Part shown: piece after piece, positions 8,017-15,928 of the stretch | Layout of the letters: each line of letters starts with the position of its first letter | Numbering within the stretch: position 1 is the first letter of the stretch | Source: Geminicoccaceae bacterium | GTDB lineage: Bacteria > Pseudomonadota > Alphaproteobacteria > Geminicoccales > Geminicoccaceae | Length of the DNA: 64,000 bases | Assembly: GCA_025999455.1 (NCBI GenBank) | Contig: AP024683.1 | Coordinates: forward strand, 1,557,501 to 1,621,500 | Direction: 5' to 3' | Made by a program: the position numbers and the translations under genes | Notes under the pieces: model-generated | Databases searched by the model: none | Told to the model about the DNA's origin: nothing | What the model saw: the letters and a program-made list of their open reading frames with translations, nothing else

Positions 8017-9005
8017 CAGAGCGCGTCCGCGATGCGCCCGACCCCGGTGGCGATCGGGTCCACCGTCGGCAGGCCGAGCTCGTCCTCGACCCGGGCGAGA
8101 TAGGCCTCGCGGCGCGCCGGCTCGAGGAGATGGGTGTCGATCGCCACGCCGACCGCGCGGACCGCCGGGTTCGTGAGCCGGGCGGCGGCCAGGTTCGCCT
8201 CGAGACATTCGCGCAAGCCCGGCAGCTTCCGGTGCGGCAGGCCGCGCATGTGGGTCCGGGTCGGCTCGTGGCAGAGGACGATCGCGTCGGGCTGGCTGCC
8301 GTGGATCAGGCCGAGCGTGACGCCGGCGAAGGCCGGGTGGAAGAGCGAGCCTTGGCCCTCGATCACGTCCCAGTGATCGGGGTCGTTGTCGGGGCTCAGC
8401 CACTCCGCCGCCCCGGCGATGAAATCGGCCACTACGGCGTCGATCGCCACACCCCGGCCGGAGATCATGACCCCGGTCTGGCCGGTGCCGCGGAAGGTGG
8501 CCTTGCGACCGCGGGCCAGGAGCTCCCGCTCGAGGGCGAGGGCGGTGTACTTCTTGCCGCAGGAGCAGTCGGTGCCGACCGTCAAGAGCCGCTTGCCGCT
8601 GCGCTTGATGCCGGTCCCGGTCCGGAAGCGCTCCTTGGGGTGGCGGACGTCGAACAGGGCGCGGCCGTGGCGGGCGGCGGCCTCGGCCACGGCCGGGATG
8701 TCGGAAAGGCGCTGGTGCAGGCCCGAGGCGACGTCCATGCCGGCCTCGAGCGCCTCGACGATCACCGGGACCCAGTGCTCGGCGAGCCAGCCGCCGGAAT
8801 TCGCCACCGCGACGATCATCGTCCGGCAGCCCGCGGCCGCGGCCTCGCGGACGCTCATCTCGGGGAGGCCGCAATCGGCCTTGCAGCCGGGCAGGCGGAG
8901 CTGGGCGCGGCAGCGTTCGGGACGCCAGTCCACGAGGCCGTGCGCCGTCTTGGCGGCGAGCTGATCCTGGACGTCGCCGAGGAACAGCAGATAGGGGGGA
9001 TGCAT
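8013..9005 (-). CDS. dgcN: N-acetyltransferase DgcN (DUF1611 family)
   Basis: 330 aa with ATG at 9005. The DUF1611 family combines an N-terminal Rossmann-like region (MIVAVANSGGWLAEHWVP) with a P-loop-like segment GTDCSCGKKYT at residues 144-154 and a conserved CHEPTRTHMRG block. In marine bacteria the DgcN homologue acetylates D-glutamate as the first step of D-Glu catabolism; here the partner dgcA overlaps its stop. The pair would let the cell use D-Glu from peptidoglycan turnover or the environment. No dedicated transporter or regulator is adjacent. Confidence 0.85.
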   Translation of the reverse strand: MHPPYLLFLGDVQDQLAAKTAHGLVDWRPERCRAQLRLPGCKADCGLPEMSVREAAAAGCRTMIVAVANSGGWLAEHWVPVIVEALEAGMDVASGLHQRLSDIPAVAEAAARHGRALFDVRHPKERFRTGTGIKRSGKRLLTVGTDCSCGKKYTALALERELLARGRKATFRGTGQTGVMISGRGVAIDAVVADFIAGAAEWLSPDNDPDHWDVIEGQGSLFHPAFAGVTLGLIHGSQPDAIVLCHEPTRTHMRGLPHRKLPGLRECLEANLAAARLTNPAVRAVGVAIDTHLLEPARREAYLARVEDELGLPTVDPIATGVGRIADALW

Positions 9006-9109
9006 CCTGCTCGGGTCCGGCTCGAGGCGCGCGGGCTCGTCGCCCGACGTCGCCGATCGTAGCCCGCCCGAGGGCCGTCAGCAACTTGCGCGCCGTCCTC
9101 GGCCCCGGA

Positions 9110-9676
9110 TCAGAAACGGAAGAGGGTGAAGCGCGGTACCCGGCGCCATTCCTCGGGGGTCACGACGCCGTTGCGATCGAGGTCGGCGCGGACGAACTCG
9201 TCGGTCCGGGCGAGGCTGAACTCGAGCGCGCTCACCCGCCCGTCGCCGTCCCGGTCCATCTCGAGCCGCAGGCTCGACAGGCGCTCGAGCTCGGCCCGCG
9301 AGAGCCGACCGTCGCGGTCGCGATCGCCCGCCTCGACGAGCTGCCAGGCCTCGTGGCGGGAGACCCAGCCGTCACCGTCGAGGTCGAGGACGGCCAAGCC
9401 CGTGCGGATCTCCTCGAGGTCGAGCTTGCCGTCCCGGTTGCGGTCGAGCCGGCGGAAGGTCTCGCGGGTCGCCTCCTGCCAGCCCCGCGCTCGGTAGGGC
9501 CCACCGCCGGTCGGGGGAGGTTCGACGGCCGCCGGTTCGACGGCCGGGACGGTCGGGCCCGGCTCCGGCGTCGGTTCGGAACAGCCGACCGAGAAGAGGA
9601 GGGCGGCCGTGATGGCGAGAGCCCCGGGCGAGGTCGGCACTGCCGCGGCGAACGGGGGGAGGCGGCCTCCGACCAT
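9110..9676 (-). CDS. EF-hand lipoprotein with five calcium-binding loops
   Basis: 188 aa, ATG at 9676 with GGAG 8 nt upstream. Residues about 18-32 form a hydrophobic stretch ending in LLFSVGC, a lipobox with Cys32 as lipidation site. A Pro-rich linker (33-60) leads to five canonical EF-hand loops at about 78-89 (DRNRDGKLDLEE), 98-109, 118-129, 141-152 and 165-176. A surface-anchored calcium-binding or calcium-sensing protein is inferred. The concentration of five loops in about 100 residues is a calmodulin-like density. No partner gene is evident; downstream is dgcN on the same strand after about 100 nt. Confidence 0.85.
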   Translation of the reverse strand: MVGGRLPPFAAAVPTSPGALAITAALLFSVGCSEPTPEPGPTVPAVEPAAVEPPPTGGGPYRARGWQEATRETFRRLDRNRDGKLDLEEIRTGLAVLDLDGDGWVSRHEAWQLVEAGDRDRDGRLSRAELERLSSLRLEMDRDGDGRVSALEFSLARTDEFVRADLDRNGVVTPEEWRRVPRFTLFRF

Positions 9677-9715
9677 GGTGGCGGGCTCCGGCGGAAGGTG
9701 GCGGGCGAGCCCGGT

Positions 9716-10528
9716 TCAGGTGCCGACCGAGAAGGGCGCGGTCAAGCGGCGGAGTGCGGCGACGACGGAAAGCGCGGTGAGCCGTCCGGTGCGCGGGTTC
9801 TCGGCACTCGGGACGTTGGCGATCGTCATCGTGAAGGAGGCTTCCTCGGCCTCGACCTCGATCCGGTGGGTGTTGCGGGTCACGGTCGGATCGGCCCAGA
9901 TGCGAAGTCGCGTCCGGTCGGGGCCGATCCCGGCGAGCGCCAGGGCCGCGGCGACGTTGACGTTGGCCGGGAATCCCCGCGCACCTTCACGCGCCGTGCC
10001 GTCGAAGACGAGGAGCGGCTCGGCGAGGCCCGAAAGATCGATGCCGCGGGCGACGAGATGGGGGGCGCCCGCGAGCCCGGCGGGCGGCTTGCGCGTTTCC
10101 ATCGTGACCGAGCGGATCGTGCCCTCGGCCGCGGCGCGGACCGCATCGAGCCCCAAGAGCGCGCCGGTCGGCGGCAGGATGTGCGCGCCGGTCGTCCGCG
10201 CGAGCTCGACGAGGTCGAGATGGTCGAGAAGAGCGCCCACCGAGAGCGGTAGGAAGATCCGCCCGCGACGCACGGCGGGCTCGGCGACGTCGCGGAAGAC
10301 CGCGGCCGGCGCGCATTCGACGACGATCCGGGCCCGCTCGGCGAGCTCGGGAAGCGGCACGACCGGCACGGGTCGGGCGAGGCGGTGGGCCATCCGCGCC
10401 CGCGCGGCCTCGGGGTCGCGGGCGCTCACGGCCACGAGCGAAAGCCCCTCGATCCCGCGGTCGAGCCTTTCGGCGACGGTTGCACCGATCGCGCCGAAGC
10501 CGGCGATCGCGACGGTCGATTCCGGCAT
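9716..10528 (-). CDS. nadX: L-aspartate dehydrogenase
   Basis: 270 aa, ATG at 10528 with GGAGG 7 nt upstream. The N terminus carries the NAD(P) fingerprint VAIAGFGAIGATVAERL; the C-terminal domain has METRKPPAGLAGAP and the strongly conserved FPANVNVAAALALAGIG, with a His in NTHRIEVE. The enzyme oxidises L-aspartate to iminoaspartate (and ammonia/oxaloacetate), and can feed quinolinate synthesis for NAD. The quinolinate genes nadA and nadC are not adjacent, so a role in amino-acid catabolism is also possible. Confidence 0.9.
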   Translation of the reverse strand: MPESTVAIAGFGAIGATVAERLDRGIEGLSLVAVSARDPEAARARMAHRLARPVPVVPLPELAERARIVVECAPAAVFRDVAEPAVRRGRIFLPLSVGALLDHLDLVELARTTGAHILPPTGALLGLDAVRAAAEGTIRSVTMETRKPPAGLAGAPHLVARGIDLSGLAEPLLVFDGTAREGARGFPANVNVAAALALAGIGPDRTRLRIWADPTVTRNTHRIEVEAEEASFTMTIANVPSAENPRTGRLTALSVVAALRRLTAPFSVGT

Positions 10529-10674
10529 GGGTCACCTCCGAGGAGAACGCGCCCGCGCGAGCGACCGGACCGACGAGGCGCGGGTGTGCGCCCTGTCCCG
10601 GATGCGGAGGCTAGCCGCTGGACGGCGGCCGCGACAGCCGCCAGCCTGCGCGCGGGCAAGGGGGAGGGGAACCG

Positions 10675-12111
10675 ATGAGCGAACTCTGGCGGCTTCCGGC
10701 GCGCGAGCTCGTGCGCCGCTTGCGGGCGGGCGAGGTCCGGCCCACCGAGGCGCTCGAGGCGGCACTCGCCCGGATCGAGGCGGTCGAGCCGCAGCTCAAC
10801 GCGATCCCGACGCTCTGCGAGGCGCGCGCCCGCCGCCAGGCGGAGCGGATCGAGAAGGGCGAGATCGCCCCACCCGAGGACGGCCGCGGCTGGCTCGCCG
10901 GGCTGCCGATCGTGATCAAGGATCTGAACGACGTCGAGGGTGTGCGGACGACCTACGGCTCGCCCATTTTCGCCGACCACGTGCCGGAACGTTCGGGCTA
11001 CGAGGTCGAGCGGCTCGAGGCCAAGGGTGCCGTGATCCTCGGCAAGTCGAACACGCCCGAATTCGGCGCCGGGGCGCAGACCTTCAACGAGGTGTTCGGC
11101 GTCACTCGCAATCCCTGGAACACGGCCCTGACTTGCGGCGGCTCGTCGGGCGGGTCGGCGGTGGCGCTCGCCTCGGGTGAGGTCTGGCTCGCCAACGGCT
11201 CGGATCTGGGTGGCTCGCTCCGGACGCCGGCCGCCTTCTGCTCGGTCGTGGGGCTCCGGCCCTCGCCCGGGCGGGTGCCGCACGGGCCCGTCGCGAGCCC
11301 CTTCCAGACCCTGTCCGTCGAGGGCCCGATGGCCCGCGACGTCCGTGATCTCGCCCTCCTCCTCGACGCCCAGGCGGGCTTCGACCCGCGCGATCCCTTG
11401 AGCTACGACCCGCCCGCGATCGCTTACGTCGAGGCCGTCGAGCGGCCGCCGCGCCTGCGCCGCGTCGCGTTCTCGGCCGATCTCGGCGGGATCACGCCGG
11501 TCGACCCCGAGATCGCGCGGATCTGCCGGGCGGCGGCCGAGCGTTTTTCCGAGCTCGGCTGCGAGGTCGTGCTCGACGCCTGCCCCGACCTCGCCGATGC
11601 GGTCGAGGTCTTCCGCGTGCTGCGCGCCGAGCAGTTCGTGACCGCCCGGGCGCCCTTGCTCGAGCGGCACCGGGCGCTCCTCAAGCCCGAGGTGATCTGG
11701 AACATCGAGACCGGGATGAAGCTCACCGCCGAGGAGATCGGCCGGGCCGAGCGGCGGCGCGGGCAGATGCAGGCGAGTGCCGCGGCCTTCTTCGAGCGCT
11801 TCGACCTCTTGCTCTGCCCGGCGGCGATCGTCCCGCCCTTCCCGGTCGAGCAGCGCTACCTCGAGGAGCTCGGCGGCCACCGCTTCCCGAGCTACATCGA
11901 CTGGGTGGCGATCACCTACGCGATCACCTTGACGGGCCTGCCGGCGCTCTCGCTGCCCTGCGGCTTCACCGGCACGGGCCTGCCCGTGGGGCTGCAGATG
12001 GTCGGCCGGCCGCGCGGCGAAGCGGAGCTCCTGGCGGCCGCCGCCCGGCTCGAGGATCTGCTCGGCATCGCCCCCCTCGTCCCGATCGACCCGCGCCCGC
12101 CGCGCAGCTGA
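10675..12111 (+). CDS. Amidase signature family enzyme
   Basis: 478 aa, ATG at 10675 after AAGGGGGAGGGG. The Ser-cis-Ser-Lys triad is present: Lys82 in VIKDLNDVEG, the GGSSGGS block at 155-161, and the nucleophilic Ser181 in DLGGSLRTPAAF. The tail (ALSLPCGFTGTGLPVGLQMVGRP) is also typical. These enzymes hydrolyse carboxamides or act in amidotransfer; the absence of GatB and GatC neighbours and the divergence from GatA suggest a catabolic amidase of unknown substrate. It is convergent with gntK, leaving only 3 nt between the stops. Confidence 0.92.
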   Translation: MSELWRLPARELVRRLRAGEVRPTEALEAALARIEAVEPQLNAIPTLCEARARRQAERIEKGEIAPPEDGRGWLAGLPIVIKDLNDVEGVRTTYGSPIFADHVPERSGYEVERLEAKGAVILGKSNTPEFGAGAQTFNEVFGVTRNPWNTALTCGGSSGGSAVALASGEVWLANGSDLGGSLRTPAAFCSVVGLRPSPGRVPHGPVASPFQTLSVEGPMARDVRDLALLLDAQAGFDPRDPLSYDPPAIAYVEAVERPPRLRRVAFSADLGGITPVDPEIARICRAAAERFSELGCEVVLDACPDLADAVEVFRVLRAEQFVTARAPLLERHRALLKPEVIWNIETGMKLTAEEIGRAERRRGQMQASAAAFFERFDLLLCPAAIVPPFPVEQRYLEELGGHRFPSYIDWVAITYAITLTGLPALSLPCGFTGTGLPVGLQMVGRPRGEAELLAAAARLEDLLGIAPLVPIDPRPPRS

Positions 12112-12114
12112 GCC

Positions 12115-12645
12115 TCAACCGCCGTCCGGTCGCGCCGCGCCGAGCCGGGCGATGATCGACGCCACGATCGCCTCGGGCGGCCGATCGATCGGTTCGCGGA
12201 GCACGTCCGGCTCGCCCACCGGATCCTCGAGGGTGGCGAGCTGGGAGGGCAGGAGCGAGGGCGGCATGTAATGGCCGCGGCGGCCGGCGAGCCGGCGGGC
12301 GACGAGCTCCTCGGGGCCCACGAGGTGGACGAAGCGGACCTCCGGGCCGGCCCGGCGCAAGAGATCGCGATAGGCGCGCTTGAGGGCCGAACAGGCGAGG
12401 ACGACGGTGGCACCCGCGGCGAGCTCGCGGGCGAGTTCGGCCCGGAGGGTTTCGAGCCAGGGCCAGCGGTCGGCGTCCTCGAGCGGGATCCCGGCGCGCA
12501 TCTTTTCGACGTTGGCGGGCGGGTGGAAGGCGTCGCCCTCGAGGAAGCGGGCGCCGAGCCGCTCGGCCAGGAGCCGGCCGACCGTCGTCTTGCCGACGCC
12601 CGTGACCCCCATGAGCACGATCGCCCTGCCCCGTGGCCCGTTCAC
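12115..12645 (-). CDS. gntK: Gluconokinase
   Basis: 176 aa, ATG at 12645 overlapping the stop of gnd by 4 nt. Walker A is GVTGVGKTT at residues 13-21; the family motifs FLEGDAFHPPANVEKM and DRWPWL follow, then CSALKRAYRDLLR and GHYMPPSLLPSQLATLE. It phosphorylates D-gluconate to 6-phosphogluconate, the substrate of the upstream dehydrogenase, so the two genes form a compact gluconate-to-pentose-phosphate unit. Confidence 0.96.
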   Translation of the reverse strand: MNGPRGRAIVLMGVTGVGKTTVGRLLAERLGARFLEGDAFHPPANVEKMRAGIPLEDADRWPWLETLRAELARELAAGATVVLACSALKRAYRDLLRRAGPEVRFVHLVGPEELVARRLAGRRGHYMPPSLLPSQLATLEDPVGEPDVLREPIDRPPEAIVASIIARLGAARPDGG

Positions 12646-14039
12646 GCTCGTGCGCCGCGCCAGAGATCGTGGAACCGGCCGGGCCGGTCGATCCGCTCGA
12701 AGCCGTGGGCGCCGAACCGGTCGCGCATGGCCTGGACGAGATCGGCCGGCAGCCGCGGGCTCGAAAGCCCGTCGAGCCAGGCGAGGCTCGCCGAGAGAGC
12801 CGGCACCGGCACGCCCGCACGAGCGGCGTCGGCGACCGCGGTCCGCAGATCGGCGAGGCCGGAGAGGAGGAGCGCCAGGAGCTCGTCGTCGAGGAGCGAA
12901 AAGGGCAGCTCGGGGTCGCGCTCGAAGGCGCGGACGATCGGCGCCAGGAGGTTGCCGCGGAGGATGCAGCCCGCCCGCCAGACCCGCGGGATCGCGGCCG
13001 GCGGTCCGGGCCAGCCGCGCGCTCGGCGGGATTCGGCGAGGATCGCGAGGCCTTGGGCGTGCGCGGCGAGAAGGGTCGCGAGGAGTGCCCCTTCGAGATC
13101 CTCGGGCCGGCCGACCGGGCCCGTCGCGGCGGGCCGCGGCACGAGCCGCGCGAACTCGGCGCGGACCGCAACGGCCGAGAGCGAGCGGGCCTGCACGGCC
13201 TCGACGAGGGTCGGGGCCGGCACGCCGAGCTCGAGCGCCTCGATCGCCGTCCAGCCGCCGGTGCCCTTCTGCTCGGCCCGGTCGCGCACGAAGCCGAGGA
13301 GCGGCCGGCCGGTCTCGGGATCGCGGGTGCGCAGCACGCGGATCCCGGTCTCGAGGAGGAAGCCGCCGCAGGGGCCCTCCTGCCAGCTCTCGAAGAGATC
13401 GGCGATCGCCTTGAGCTCGAGGCCGTGGCCGCGGCGGGCGAGGTCGTAGACCTCGGCCAGCGCCTGCATGATCGCGTATTCGATCCCGTTGTGGACGGTC
13501 TTGACGAGGTGGCCGGCGGGCGGCGGCCCGAAGTGGGCCCAGCAGGGTGTGCCGTCCTCGGCGCGGGCGGCGACCGCCTCGAAGAGCGGCTGCACGCGGG
13601 CGAAGGCCTCGGGCTCGGCGCCGATCATGATCGCGGGGCCGAAGCGCGCCCCCTCTTCACCGCCCGAGATCCCCGCCCCCACGAAGGCGAGGCCGGCCGC
13701 GGCGAGCCGCGCCGCGCGCCGCTCGCTGTCGCGCCAGTGGCTGTTGCCGCCGTCGATCACGACGTCGCCCGGGGCGAGGTGCCGCGAGAGCTCGTCGAGC
13801 GCCGCGTCGACCGCGGGCCCGGCCGGCACCATGAGCAGGATGCAGCGGGGCGGCGGAAGGCCGGCCACGAGGCCGGCCGGATCGGCGGCGAGGGCGAGGC
13901 CGGCGTCCGCCGCCGCGCGGCGAGCGGGCTCGCCCGGATCGTAGCCGAGGACGGCCACGCCGCGGTCGCGAAAATTGAGGGCGAGGCTCCGGCCCATCGT
14001 GCCGAGGCCCACGAGACCGATCGTCCGGCTCGCCGTCAC
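12642..14039 (-). CDS. gnd: 6-phosphogluconate dehydrogenase, decarboxylating
   Basis: 465 aa, ATG at 14039. The N-terminal dinucleotide motif GLGTMG is at residues 11-16; VIDGGNSHWRDSERR and FVGAGISGGEEGARFGPAIM are family signatures, and the catalytic region GHLVKTVHNGIEYAIMQ provides Lys180, Asn184 and Glu187. The product converts 6-phosphogluconate to ribulose-5-phosphate with reduction of NADP+. It is the first gene of a two-gene unit with gntK and faces away from the hydroxyacid oxidase gene; about 98 nt lie between the two divergent starts. Confidence 0.96.
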   Translation of the reverse strand: MTASRTIGLVGLGTMGRSLALNFRDRGVAVLGYDPGEPARRAAADAGLALAADPAGLVAGLPPPRCILLMVPAGPAVDAALDELSRHLAPGDVVIDGGNSHWRDSERRAARLAAAGLAFVGAGISGGEEGARFGPAIMIGAEPEAFARVQPLFEAVAARAEDGTPCWAHFGPPPAGHLVKTVHNGIEYAIMQALAEVYDLARRGHGLELKAIADLFESWQEGPCGGFLLETGIRVLRTRDPETGRPLLGFVRDRAEQKGTGGWTAIEALELGVPAPTLVEAVQARSLSAVAVRAEFARLVPRPAATGPVGRPEDLEGALLATLLAAHAQGLAILAESRRARGWPGPPAAIPRVWRAGCILRGNLLAPIVRAFERDPELPFSLLDDELLALLLSGLADLRTAVADAARAGVPVPALSASLAWLDGLSSPRLPADLVQAMRDRFGAHGFERIDRPGRFHDLWRGARA

Positions 14040-14137
14040 CGGTGGAGGTCCCCTGCCGTTGCCGCAGCTTGTGGCCTGCGGCCCGGCATGCCACGGTCGA
14101 TCCCGTTCCGGAAGGGCCGTGCTTCGGGAGGTCGGCC

Positions 14138-15397
14138 TTGGACCGCGAGCTGCTCGCCCGCCGCTACTACAATGTCGAGACCTTGCGCCGGGCGGCCCGC
14201 CGGGTCCTGCCCCGGGTGATCTTCGACTTCGCCGACGGGGGTGCGGAGGACGAGGTCACGCTCCGCCGAAACGAGGGCGATTTCGACGCGCTCGAGCTCG
14301 TGCCGCGGATGTGCAAGGGCCCGGCCGAACGCGACCTTTCGGTCGAGCTCTTCGGCCGCCGGATCGAGCTCCCGGTGCTGATCGCGCCCACTGGGCTCTC
14401 GGGCATCCTCTGGCCCGCGGGCGAGATCCTCGCGGCCCGCGCGGCGCACGCCGCCGGCACGATCTACTGCCAGAGCCACGGCTCGACCTGCACGATCGAG
14501 GCGCTCGCCGAGGCGGCCCCCGGACCGCGCTGGTTCCAGGTCTTCCTCTACCGCGACCGCGGCCTCACCCGGGCGATGACCGAACGGGCCCAGGCGGCGG
14601 GCTGCGAGGCCTTGATCTTGACGGTCGACAACCAGGTGTTGGGCCAGCGCGAGCGCGATCTCGCGAACGGCTTTTCGATCCCGCCCCGGCTCGGGCTGCG
14701 CGGGGTGCTCGACATGGCCTCCCACCCGCGCTGGCTCCTGCGGATGAAGGCCGCGCGCGGCATCAGCTTCGCCAATTACCGCGGTGCCGCGGGCCACGAG
14801 GACGACATCGTCTCGCTCGGCGCCTACATCGCGAAGATGCTCGATCCCGGGCTTTCCTGGCGCGACGTCGCCTGGCTGCGCGGGATCTGGAAGGGGCCGT
14901 TCCTGCTCAAGGGCATCCTGCACCCCGAAGATGCCCGGATCGCGGCCGAGCACGGGGTCGACGGGCTGTTCGTCTCGAACCACGGCGGCCGCCAGCTCGA
15001 CGGCGCGATCTCGGCGATCTCGGCCCTGCCCGAGATCGCGGACGCGGTGGGCGACCGGCTCGTCCTCGTGCTCGACGGCGGGGTGCGGCGCGGGGTCGAC
15101 GTGGTGCGGGCGCTCGCGCTCGGTGCCCGGGCCGTGGCGATCGGCCGGCCGCACTGGTGGGGGCTCGCGGTCGCGGGCGAAGCCGGGGTGGCGCTCGTGC
15201 TCGACATCTTCCGCCGCGAACTCGATCGGGCGATGGCGCTTTCGGGCTGCGCGCGCCTCACCGAGATCGACCGCGGGCTCCTCGGGCCGGTCGGCCGCGG
15301 CGCGGGCGCGACCGCCCGACCCCGACGCGGGGCTCAGCCGCGCTTTTCCCAGATCGAGCCTTCGAGCCAGTCGCTCGCCTCGCCGAGCCGCTCGTAG
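14138..15397 (+). CDS. FMN-dependent alpha-hydroxy-acid oxidizing protein
   Basis: 419 aa from the TTG at 14138, chosen because GGAG lies 8 nt upstream; an in-frame ATG further upstream (14042) would sit in the gnd promoter region. The fold begins YYNVETLRRAARRVLPRVIFDFADGGAEDE, then LIAPTGLSGILWPAGE, and the active-site block FVSNHGGRQLDGA with the catalytic His, followed by GDRLVLVLDGGVRRGVDVVRAL for FMN binding. Candidates are L-lactate, glycolate or mandelate dehydrogenase/oxidase. The last 21 codons overlap the 3' end of the opposite methyltransferase gene by 64 bp, so the C-terminal tail after GRGAGATARP may be dispensable or acquired. Confidence 0.9.
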   Translation: MDRELLARRYYNVETLRRAARRVLPRVIFDFADGGAEDEVTLRRNEGDFDALELVPRMCKGPAERDLSVELFGRRIELPVLIAPTGLSGILWPAGEILAARAAHAAGTIYCQSHGSTCTIEALAEAAPGPRWFQVFLYRDRGLTRAMTERAQAAGCEALILTVDNQVLGQRERDLANGFSIPPRLGLRGVLDMASHPRWLLRMKAARGISFANYRGAAGHEDDIVSLGAYIAKMLDPGLSWRDVAWLRGIWKGPFLLKGILHPEDARIAAEHGVDGLFVSNHGGRQLDGAISAISALPEIADAVGDRLVLVLDGGVRRGVDVVRALALGARAVAIGRPHWWGLAVAGEAGVALVLDIFRRELDRAMALSGCARLTEIDRGLLGPVGRGAGATARPRRGAQPRFSQIEPSSQSLASPSRS

Positions 15398-15903
15398 ACG
15401 AGACAGCCGAGGGCGGGCTCGAGCGTCGCGCGCAGTTCGGCTTCCTCGAGGCAGAAGGCGGGGTCGAAGCCGCCCGTGCGCGCCCGCTCGCGGCCGAAGG
15501 AGCAGAGCAGGACGCGGCCGCCGGGGGAAAGCCGGGCGATCAGCCGGGCCCATTGCGCGGCCGTAGGTTTGTAGCGGACGACGACGAGCCCCGTGAACGG
15601 GCCGAGCCCGTCGAGGGCGGCCGGATCGTCGAGATCGGCGCAGCGCGTCGCGACCTCGACCCGCCTCCCGACGGCAGCGAGCGCGAGCTGCTCGAGGGCG
15701 GTCGGCGAAATGTCGAGGGCGGTGACGGGAAAGCCCTGGGCGGCGAGCCAGAGCGCGTTGCGGCCGGCGCCGGCCGCGACGTCGAGGACCGGTCCCTTCG
15801 GCAGGTGCCGGGCGTTGGCGACGAGCCAGGGCTCGGCCGGGCCGGGGTCGCCCTCCCGCTCCCGCCACCGCTTCTCCCAGCGCTCGCGATCGGCCGCGCT
15901 CAT
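15334..15903 (-). CDS. Class I SAM-dependent methyltransferase (TehB-like)
   Basis: 189 aa, ATG at 15903. ERWEKRWREREGDPGPAEPWL followed by motif I (VLDVAAGAGRNALWLAAQG) and VTALDISPTALEQL is the pattern of TehB/thiopurine-like small methyltransferases. A role in tellurite or thiol detoxification would be inference. Its 3' end overlaps the 3' end of the convergent hydroxyacid oxidase gene by 64 bp, so both stop regions are shared. Confidence 0.85.
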   Translation of the reverse strand: MSAADRERWEKRWREREGDPGPAEPWLVANARHLPKGPVLDVAAGAGRNALWLAAQGFPVTALDISPTALEQLALAAVGRRVEVATRCADLDDPAALDGLGPFTGLVVVRYKPTAAQWARLIARLSPGGRVLLCSFGRERARTGGFDPAFCLEEAELRATLEPALGCLVYERLGEASDWLEGSIWEKRG

Positions 15904-15928
15904 ACCCGTCGACGGGTCGAAGGCCGGC

